Positions 5,968 to 11,147 of a DNA stretch of 11,147 bases are shown one piece after another. The notes beneath the pieces were generated by a model. That model was not told the DNA's origin. It did not search any database and saw only the letters and a program-made list of their open reading frames with translations. Position 1 is the stretch's first letter, and every line of letters begins with the position of its first letter. The position numbers were made by a program, and so were the translations under genes. This DNA comes from an uncultured Clostridia bacterium (GTDB taxonomy: Bacteria > Bacillota > Clostridia > Oscillospirales > Oscillospiraceae), in NCBI GenBank assembly GCA_947177005.1, contig CAMWSZ010000049.1, positions 1 to 11,147 on the forward strand. Direction: 5' to 3'.

Positions 5968-7404
5968 ATGAGGTTCCCGGAAGGATTTCTTTGGGGCGGC
6001 GCAACCGCTGCCAACCAGTTTGAGGGTGCGTGGGATGTGGACGGCAAAGGGCCGTCCGTCCCGGATATGATGACCAGCGGCAGTCATACTGCGCCACGCC
6101 GTGTGACGGAACAGCTGGAGGAAGATGCGCTGTATCCGTCCCATGAAGCAATCGACTTTTATCATCACTATGAGGAAGATATTGCGCTTTTTGCGGAGAT
6201 GGGCTTCAAATGCTTCCGTATGTCTATCAACTGGACGCGAATTTTCCCGACCGGCATGGAAGATAAGCCGAACGAAAAAGGACTTGCGTTTTATGACCGC
6301 GTATTCGACTGCTGCCGGAAACACGGCATCGAACCACTGGTGACGATCTCTCACTATGAACTGCCTTATGCACTGGTGCAGAAATACAACGGCTGGGTAG
6401 GACGTGAGGTGATCGGCTGCTTTGAAAAATACTGCAAGGTTATTTTTGAGCGGTATAAGGACAAAGTAAAGCTGTGGCTGACGTTCAATGAGATCAACTG
6501 TGGAACGTTTGCCACCGGCACCGTCCTGGAAACCAGCAACATCAAGGGATACACTGGCCCCTTTACGGTGGAGAACGATAATCCGCAGGAGCGTTTTCAG
6601 GCGCTGCACCATCAGCTTGTAGCCAGCGCACGGGCAGTTCAGTACGCACATGAACACTATCCTGATTTCAAAATGGGCAATATGATTTGCTTCCTTACCG
6701 CTTATCCGTACACCTGCGCCCCGGATGATGTGGTCAGGACACAGAAGCATATGCAGATGATTAACTGGTTTTGCTCTGATGTGCAGGTGCGCGGCGCGTA
6801 TCCCCGCTACTCCAAGCGTTATTTCACAGAGAACAACATCCATATCCAAATGGAAGACGGCGATCTGGAGGACCTCAAGGCAGGCACCGTGGATTTCTAT
6901 ACCTTCAGCTATTATATGTCTAACTGCGTTTCTACTGATCCCACGATTGAACATTCCAATGGGAATATGCTGGTTGGGGCAAAGAATCCCTATTTGAAAT
7001 CCTCTGATTGGGGCTGGCAGATCGACCCGAAAGGACTGCGTTATACATTGAACGAGATCTACGACCGCTATCAGATTCCGCTGATGGTTGTGGAGAACGG
7101 CATCGGCGCTTATGACGAAAAGGATGCGGACGGGAAGATACATGACAGCTACCGTATTGACTATCTGCGGCAGCATATTGAGCAGATGGGCGAGGCTGTC
7201 GAGGATGGTGTGGAGCTGATGGGTTATACCCCGTGGGGCTGTATTGATCTTGTTTCCGCTTCCACCGGAGAAATGGCCAAGCGGTATGGCATGATTTACG
7301 TCAATAAATTTGATGATGGTACTGGTGATCTGAGCCGTGAGAAAAAGGATTCTTTTTTCTGGTATCAGAAAGTGATTTCTACCAATGGCGAAGATTTAAG
7401 CTGA
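5968..7404 (+). CDS. bglA: 6-phospho-beta-glucosidase, glycoside hydrolase family 1
   Basis: A 478-residue GH1 enzyme of usual length that hydrolyses 6-phospho-beta-glucosides in the cytoplasm, giving glucose-6-phosphate plus the aglycone or sugar. The N-terminal GH1 signature FPEGFLWGGATAANQFEGAW is at 3-22. The acid/base E175 is in LTFNEIN and the nucleophile E376 in VVENGIGAYD. The 6-phosphate pocket is S430, K438 and Y440 in DLVSASTGEMAKRYG, which marks it as a phospho-glycosidase rather than a plain beta-glucosidase. It starts 4 bases after the permease stop, with AGGAGG overlapping the end of that gene, so it is translated in the same operon. Whether its substrate arrives through the shortened EIIBCA or another PTS permease elsewhere is open. 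The gene symbol follows common usage for the family. Confidence 0.95.
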   Translation: MRFPEGFLWGGATAANQFEGAWDVDGKGPSVPDMMTSGSHTAPRRVTEQLEEDALYPSHEAIDFYHHYEEDIALFAEMGFKCFRMSINWTRIFPTGMEDKPNEKGLAFYDRVFDCCRKHGIEPLVTISHYELPYALVQKYNGWVGREVIGCFEKYCKVIFERYKDKVKLWLTFNEINCGTFATGTVLETSNIKGYTGPFTVENDNPQERFQALHHQLVASARAVQYAHEHYPDFKMGNMICFLTAYPYTCAPDDVVRTQKHMQMINWFCSDVQVRGAYPRYSKRYFTENNIHIQMEDGDLEDLKAGTVDFYTFSYYMSNCVSTDPTIEHSNGNMLVGAKNPYLKSSDWGWQIDPKGLRYTLNEIYDRYQIPLMVVENGIGAYDEKDADGKIHDSYRIDYLRQHIEQMGEAVEDGVELMGYTPWGCIDLVSASTGEMAKRYGMIYVNKFDDGTGDLSREKKDSFFWYQKVISTNGEDLS

Positions 7405-7442
7405 CCAACAATAATTTTGAACAAATAGCGATTTAGCCGCAA

Positions 7443-7469
7443 CTCCCTCCAGCGTTTTGTTGGGGGGAG
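7443..7469 (+). terminator. Hairpin after the glucosidase, possible weak terminator
   Basis: CTCCCTCCA (7443-7451) pairs with TGGGGGGAG (7461-7469) through 9 bp, one of them a G-U pair, with a 9-base loop. There is no U-tract after it, so intrinsic termination is doubtful. It may be an mRNA 3'-end stabiliser or a terminator whose U-run was lost when the neighbouring gene decayed. Confidence 0.4.
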
Positions 7470-7597
7470 CTTGTGTACAGAAGGATGCCATGCAGATGTT
7501 GATGCCGGAACTGCTGGTTGCCTAGGCGGTAGCACTGGTAACACCGCTGTACTACTTCGGTTTTTCCGCAGAGCTCAAGCAGATGATCGATTGTTTC
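7466..7597 (+). pseudogene. Remnant of a flavodoxin-family oxidoreductase gene
   Basis: In the frame of base 7472 the gap encodes GACVQKDAMQMLMPELLVA, a TAG stop at 7523-7525, then AVALVTPLYYFGFSAELK and QMIDCF. This aligns without gaps to residues 66-107 of the flavodoxin protein in this window (CVQKDGM..., SPVYFWTITGPLK, AADRLY). The stop falls where that protein has D83. TPLYYFGFSAELK is the characteristic second flavin-loop segment of NADPH-dependent FMN reductase / flavodoxin-like proteins. The N-terminal FMN phosphate loop and the C-terminal part are not found, so this is a fragment. It differs clearly from the intact copy at 707-1225 and is therefore not a recent duplicate of it. Confidence 0.6.
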
Positions 7598-7640
7598 GTT
7601 ACTGCGGTTGATGCAGGTTTAGAGAAAGTGGGGGGATGTT

Positions 7641-9722
7641 ATGAACCAGCGTGTCAATACGATTGCCCATATATTGAATGATTCCAGAAGTGGAACCAGT
7701 ATTTCAAAATTAGCGGAACAGTTCCAGGTTTCTCAACGAACAATTCGCAATGACCTAAAGGAACTTAACACATTGCTTCAGCAAAATAACCAGTCTAAGC
7801 TGTCTATTGGCCGGGATGGGCAGGTCATTCCTCCAGAAGACTTTGAGCAAATTATTCCCTATATATCGGCTGGTGGCTTCTATGACTATAAACTTTCTCC
7901 AGAAGAACGGATTCAAGCTGCTGCCGCTATGTTGGTCAGCGCGTCTGGGTATGTCACGCTTGCAGAGATTGCAGAAAATCTTTTTGTCAGCCGTGCCACG
8001 GTCATCAACGATCTGGAAGGTATCAAGAGGTTTATCGGAAAAGGTGGACTGGCGTTGCTCTCTCGTGCAAATAAAGGTCTTTATGTTACTGGAAAAGAGA
8101 GCGATAAACGTTCCTTTCTTCTGCGGCTGATTCGGGATAAGATGGAGAAGGGACAAAGCGTTGTGGGCCAGCATATCAGTGTGCAGGCCGGAGATCCAGT
8201 GGTAATCCAAAAAATTATCAGCGAACAGGAGCATGTGCATGAGCAGTTCCTGACAGATTCCTCTTTCCAGGATATCCGTCTTTATCTCGGCATTATGATA
8301 AACCGGAATCAGCAGGGGGAACTTCTGGAGCCACAGTCTAAAACGGACGGTGAAAAGTATCCGATGGCTCAGGATATACTCCGGTATATCTCGCAGTATT
8401 GCGGTGTGACAACCACGGAGAATGATATCTATCTGTTGTGCGATATACTGAACCATGCAAGGTATATTCGACAGAGTTCATTTGAGAAAGATGCCGTCAA
8501 AATACAGATGATTACACGGCAGTTTATTGACTGTATCTCGGATGAACTGGAACTTGATCTGAACAATGACTATGATTTTTTTGAGAATTTGTCCAACCAT
8601 CTGGAGTCGATATTTTCTGCGTCTGTTATCCCTTATCCAGATCAAGCTGTGATGGACGAGGTGCTGGAGGAAAACCGGACAATCGTAGAAGTCATCCGCC
8701 GGAAGATTCCGGTTATCTCCACCCATATCAACCGGGAAATGACAGAAATGGAGATTATATATATCGCCATCCATGTCTGCGCCGCCATAGAGCGGAAAAA
8801 GAATAAAGAGATCGCATTTCATGTGATTCTTGCCTGCCATGCGGGAATTGGCACATCACAGCTTTTGGTAGAGAAACTGAAAAAGCATTTCCATTTCCAG
8901 ATTGTGGATGTCATTTCTTCCCATGAGGCGCAGAACATATCAGAGGACAACGCGGATTTTATCATTTCCACTGTGCCTCTGCGAAATTGCCGTCTGGACT
9001 ATGTGATTGTCTCGCCAACATTTAATGACAGCGATTATGTGCGGGTAGGCAGCAAAATCGACGCCCTCCGCAACAGCCGTCATCTGCCTTCCCGCATAAA
9101 CGAACAGACGATCAGCGCAAAAGGGGTCATTGAGCGGATTCGGCCTGTTATCTATCGGGAGGTCCCGAACCAGGCAGCGGCGCTGATGAAGTTGCTTCGG
9201 CGGGAAATCCGTGATTATTTTAACCAATCTGCCGGAGCAGATGCGGAGATATTCTCCCCATATCTCCACCATCTGTTGTCTCCTGATTTTATTGAGTTGG
9301 ACGTAGCGTGCAGCGATTGGCGGGACGCAGTGCGCCGGTCAGGAGAAAAGCTTGTGGAGAGGGGGTATATTGAAACCCGCTATATTGACGCAATGATTAG
9401 CAACATAGAAGAAAACGGCCCTTATATTGTACTTTCTAAAGGATTTGCGGTTCCTCATGAGGGATTGGAGGCGGGGAGCATCCGGGTGGGTATGTATATG
9501 ATTCGTTTGAAAACGCCGGTTTCATTCGGCGCGGAGGAGCTGGACCCGGTAGAGTTTGTCTGCTGTCTGAGCGCGGTGGACCATAAAACCCATCTGAAAG
9601 CCTTTTTCAATCTGGTAAATATGCTCCATAACGAAGAATTTAAGGAGATGCTGCACTGCTGCCAGACGCCGGAGGAAGCAGCAGTGATTATTGAGAAATA
9701 CGAATACGGAACACTAGGATAA
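7641..9722 (+). CDS. PRD-containing PTS-regulated transcriptional activator (MtlR/LicR type)
   Basis: A 693-residue, five-domain activator, the usual length for this class. Residues 1-60 are an HTH_11 DNA-binding domain (ISKLAEQFQVSQRTIRNDL). A second Mga-like HTH is at about 85-150 (TLAEIAENLFVSRATVINDL). Two PTS regulation domains lie at about 195-285 and 300-390, with H320 in SNHL and H378 in AIHVCAAIERK as likely phosphorylation sites. A GatB-like EIIB domain has C399 in ILACHAGIGTSQLL. A fructose-type EIIA domain (about 545-690) has H606 in SKGFAVPHEGLEAG. It lacks the RNA-binding domain of BglG antiterminators, so it should bind DNA. The Shine-Dalgarno is a G-run (7630-7635). It most likely activates the gat-like PTS operon downstream in response to EIIA/EIIB phosphorylation (inference). 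Confidence 0.93.
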   Translation: MNQRVNTIAHILNDSRSGTSISKLAEQFQVSQRTIRNDLKELNTLLQQNNQSKLSIGRDGQVIPPEDFEQIIPYISAGGFYDYKLSPEERIQAAAAMLVSASGYVTLAEIAENLFVSRATVINDLEGIKRFIGKGGLALLSRANKGLYVTGKESDKRSFLLRLIRDKMEKGQSVVGQHISVQAGDPVVIQKIISEQEHVHEQFLTDSSFQDIRLYLGIMINRNQQGELLEPQSKTDGEKYPMAQDILRYISQYCGVTTTENDIYLLCDILNHARYIRQSSFEKDAVKIQMITRQFIDCISDELELDLNNDYDFFENLSNHLESIFSASVIPYPDQAVMDEVLEENRTIVEVIRRKIPVISTHINREMTEMEIIYIAIHVCAAIERKKNKEIAFHVILACHAGIGTSQLLVEKLKKHFHFQIVDVISSHEAQNISEDNADFIISTVPLRNCRLDYVIVSPTFNDSDYVRVGSKIDALRNSRHLPSRINEQTISAKGVIERIRPVIYREVPNQAAALMKLLRREIRDYFNQSAGADAEIFSPYLHHLLSPDFIELDVACSDWRDAVRRSGEKLVERGYIETRYIDAMISNIEENGPYIVLSKGFAVPHEGLEAGSIRVGMYMIRLKTPVSFGAEELDPVEFVCCLSAVDHKTHLKAFFNLVNMLHNEEFKEMLHCCQTPEEAAVIIEKYEYGTLG

Positions 9723-9734
9723 TCTGCGCAGTGA

Positions 9735-9789
9735 AATGGTTGAAATCATTTCCATGACATGGAAATGATTTCAACCATTCTAATTTTTT
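9735..9789 (+). terminator. Rho-independent terminator with 21-bp perfect stem
   Basis: Bases 9735-9755 and 9759-9779 are a perfect 21-bp inverted repeat around the 3-base loop GAC, followed by CTAA and six T (9784-9789). It lies 12 bases after the activator stop, so it should end that transcript and separate it from the PTS operon. Only 6 of 21 pairs are G-C, and each arm holds a smaller palindrome GAAATCATTTC or its mirror, so an additional operator role is conceivable. Confidence 0.8.
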
Positions 9790-9809
9790 GCATAAAAACG
9801 GAAAAACCT

Positions 9810-9880
9810 TTGACTGTTTTTCTGTCGATTCCTGTGCTATCCTTAATTTGCGTAAGAGATACGGCTGGCCAGCAAGTATC
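9810..9880 (+). promoter_or_regulatory. Promoter and leader region of the gat-like PTS operon with a dyad
   Basis: A TGCTATCCT extended -10 candidate is at 9835-9843. TTGACT at 9810-9815 is a good -35 match, but its 22-bp spacing is too long, which suggests activator dependence. Downstream is a nested inverted repeat: GATAC (9858-9862) and GTATC (9876-9880) enclose the perfect palindrome GCTGGCCAGC (9864-9873). It could be an operator or a hairpin in the mRNA leader. The exact promoter is not certain. Confidence 0.35.
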
Positions 9881-9911
9881 AAAACCATGAGAAGCGCGAG
9901 GAGAATCATTT

Positions 9912-10394
9912 ATGATCTGGGAAACATTAAAACCGGCGCTGATATTTCCCGGTGCGGAAGCCGCTAGCTATGAGGAGGTCTTTCAGCAGGTAGGCGGCGC
10001 TCTAACCAAGGCGGGATATACAAAAGAGACATATGTTGAGGCCCTGATCGAGCGGGAACGGGAATACCCTACGGGCCTGGATGTAGAAGGCTGGGGGGTG
10101 GCCATCCCCCATACACCGGTGGAGCATGTGAACAGCGAAACTGTGATCGCTATCGCCATATTCAAGGATCCGGTAGAATTTGTTCAGATGGGGACCGATG
10201 ATGAGACGGTAGGTGTGCGGATTGTTTTCATGCTGGCGATTGCCGGGAAACCCGGTGAGCATGGGGCGCATCTGGATGAATTGCAGCGTATCATCGCTAT
10301 TATTCAGGATACGGCGCTGCTCCAAAATCTGCTGAACGCGCAGAGCGCGGATGAAATCATCAAACTGATTGAGGAAAAGGAGAAAACATTATGA
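9912..10394 (+). CDS. PTS EIIA component, galactitol/fructose family
   Basis: A 160-residue cytoplasmic EIIA protein of the fructose-mannitol fold (GatA-like; usual length about 150). The phosphorylated histidine is H67 in GWGVAIPHTPVEHV, preceded by REREYPTGLDVEG, which is typical of this family. It accepts phosphate from HPr and passes it to the EIIB cysteine. AGGAGA at 9899-9904 lies 7 nt before the ATG. It is first in the operon behind a strong terminator and a leader with a dyad, and it overlaps the EIIB gene by 4 bases (ATGA), indicating coupled translation and equal dosage. The sugar is unknown; galactitol is only the family name. Confidence 0.92.
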   Translation: MIWETLKPALIFPGAEAASYEEVFQQVGGALTKAGYTKETYVEALIEREREYPTGLDVEGWGVAIPHTPVEHVNSETVIAIAIFKDPVEFVQMGTDDETVGVRIVFMLAIAGKPGEHGAHLDELQRIIAIIQDTALLQNLLNAQSADEIIKLIEEKEKTL

Positions 10395-10669
10395 AAAAGA
10401 AAGTTATCGTAGCCTGTGGCGGCGCTGTCGCCACCTCCACCATCGCGGCCAACAAGGTCGTCGAGCTGTGCAAGAAAAACGGTATCGACGTTGAGATCTG
10501 CCAAGTGCGCATTTCGGAGATCCAGTCCAACCTGCCTGCCGACCTCATTGTGACCACCTCGAAGGTCAAGCGCGACTTCGGCGTTCCCCTGATTACCGGT
10601 ATGCCCTTCATCTCCGGCATGGGCGTGGAAAAGACCGAGGCTTCTATCCTGAAGGTTCTGCAAGGCTGA
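10391..10669 (+). CDS. PTS EIIB component, galactitol family
   Basis: A 92-residue GatB-like EIIB protein of normal length. The phosphocysteine is C9 in VIVACGGAVATSTIAANKV, the P-loop-like signature of this family. Later segments DLIVTTSKV and PFISGMGVEKTE are also typical. It takes phosphate from EIIA and phosphorylates the sugar brought in by EIIC. Its ATG overlaps the EIIA stop (ATGA). The same EIIB fold occurs as a domain in the upstream activator (C399), which lets that regulator read the phosphorylation state of this pathway. Confidence 0.92.
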   Translation: MKKKVIVACGGAVATSTIAANKVVELCKKNGIDVEICQVRISEIQSNLPADLIVTTSKVKRDFGVPLITGMPFISGMGVEKTEASILKVLQG

Positions 10670-10680
10670 TACAGCACATA

Positions 10681-10705
10681 AGGGCGCGGGCAGCACCCGC
10701 GCCCT
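10681..10705 (+). repeat. GC-rich intercistronic hairpin between EIIB and EIIC
   Basis: AGGGCGCGGG (10681-10690) and CCCGCGCCCT (10696-10705) form a perfect 10-bp stem with the 5-base loop CAGCA. No U-tract follows (CACATAATAAGG), and the EIIC Shine-Dalgarno starts about 10 bases later. It is more likely a transcript-processing or stabilising element, or a partial attenuator that lowers membrane-protein output, than a true terminator. Confidence 0.65.
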
Positions 10706-10731
10706 CCACATAATAAGGAGGAGGAAAACAA

Positions 10732-11147
10732 ATGAGCGCATTTCTGAATGGCGCGGCTGCCGCTATTACCTATATTATCGACATGGGCGCATCCGTTATG
10801 CTCCCCATTATCATCGCGCTTCTTTCCGTTATCATCGGCGTCAAGCCCAGCAAGGCTGTCCGTGCCGGACTGATGATCGGTGTTGGCTTCGTAGGCATGG
10901 GCCTGATCGTAGATATGATGAACGCCAATATGGGACCTGCGGCGCAGGCGATGGCGGACCGGCTTGGCGTGAGCCTGTCTATCGTCGAGGTGGGTTGGCC
11001 GGGTATGAGCGGCGTCACCTGGGGTTCCGTGGTGTCTACTATTGCAATTCCTTTAGCGATTGTGGTCAACCTTATTATGTTTGCCACAAAATTGACGAAA
11101 ACCATCAACATCGACATCTGGAATGTCTGGCACATCGCATTTACCGG
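10732..11147 (+). CDS. PTS EIIC component, galactitol family, N-terminal part (cut by window edge)
   Basis: The frame is open from the ATG at 10732, preceded by AAGGAGGAGG, to the window end: 138 residues of a protein that normally has about 420-450. It reads MSAFLNGAAAAITYIIDMGA, then a hydrophobic segment SVMLPIIIALLSVIIGVKPS, AGLMIGVGFVGMGLIVDMM and IVEVGWPGMSGVTWGS, all typical of GatC-type sugar permeases (PTS EIIC). It is a multi-span inner-membrane protein forming the sugar channel of this PTS. It lies 62 bases after EIIB, separated by the GC-rich hairpin. Confidence 0.9.
   Translation, partial: MSAFLNGAAAAITYIIDMGASVMLPIIIALLSVIIGVKPSKAVRAGLMIGVGFVGMGLIVDMMNANMGPAAQAMADRLGVSLSIVEVGWPGMSGVTWGSVVSTIAIPLAIVVNLIMFATKLTKTINIDIWNVWHIAFT

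Noticed and set aside
5899..7176. 425-residue antisense open frame opposite the 6-phospho-beta-glucosidase.
   Set aside because: A shadow frame with no domain; the sense strand has all GH1 motifs.
7588..7623. Possible BglG-type RNA antiterminator (RAT) target: ATTGTT, TTACTGCGG and GCAGG segments before the PRD activator.
   Set aside because: The order and pairing do not reproduce a RAT hairpin, no terminator overlaps it, the activator lacks the RNA-binding domain, and part of the stretch is explained as flavodoxin remnant.
9836..9851. Possible sigma-54 promoter (GC near 9850) before the EIIA gene.
   Set aside because: The GG at the -24 position is absent, and the activator is of the MtlR/LicR type without a sigma-54 ATPase domain.
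1..11147. Mobile elements, CRISPR arrays, tRNA or rRNA genes.
   Set aside because: No transposase or integrase, no regularly spaced repeats and no cloverleaf-like sequence were seen; the gaps between genes are short and accounted for.

Overview
The window looks like chromosomal DNA of a Gram-positive, gut-type Firmicute (Clostridia is the best guess). The reasons are strong GGAGG-type ribosome binding sites, tightly packed operons, PTS sugar transport with a PRD-type activator, a GH1 6-phospho-beta-glucosidase, roughly balanced base composition and TTG/GTG starts. The genus cannot be fixed from sequence reading alone.

Left part (1-4717): a mirror-image redox and regulation locus. A leftward operon runs aldo/keto reductase (2050-1244), flavodoxin-family protein (1225-707), MATE efflux protein (705-1, cut by the window edge). 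Two clearly paralogous LysR regulators (2153-3046 rightward, 3958-3053 leftward) sit tail to tail with 6 bases between them. Each is divergent from an oxidoreductase: lysR1 from the aldo/keto reductase and lysR2 from an SDR-like protein (4073-4717). The two divergent control regions are themselves homologous and in opposite orientation. Each has three TTAA blocks at exact 11-bp steps covering the LysR gene's own extended -10, and lies 34-35 bp from a perfect TATAAT -10 for the reductase side. This predicts one shared operator, autoregulation and cross-talk between the two halves.

Middle part (4073-7404): SDR-like protein, then a beta-glucoside-type PTS permease (4788-5963), then a 6-phospho-beta-glucosidase (5968-7404), apparently one operon. 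The permease is odd: the EIIB and EIIA domains are complete, but about 235 residues are missing in frame from the EIIC membrane domain, including the substrate-site region. The SDR-like protein has lost most of the classical catalytic tetrad.

Gap 7405-7640: a hairpin and a decayed flavodoxin-family gene fragment with an in-frame amber stop.

Right part (7641-11147): a five-domain MtlR/LicR-type PTS-controlled activator (7641-9722), a terminator with a 21-bp perfect stem, then a galactitol-family PTS operon: EIIA (9912-10394), EIIB (10391-10669, overlapping by 4 nt), a GC-rich intercistronic hairpin, and EIIC (10732 to the window end, partial).

Working model (inference): plant or dietary beta-glucosides are phosphorylated and cleaved, and the released aglycone or related electrophiles are sensed by the LysR pair, reduced by AKR/flavoprotein/SDR-like proteins and exported by the MATE pump. 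The right-hand PTS is a separate sugar system under its own activator.
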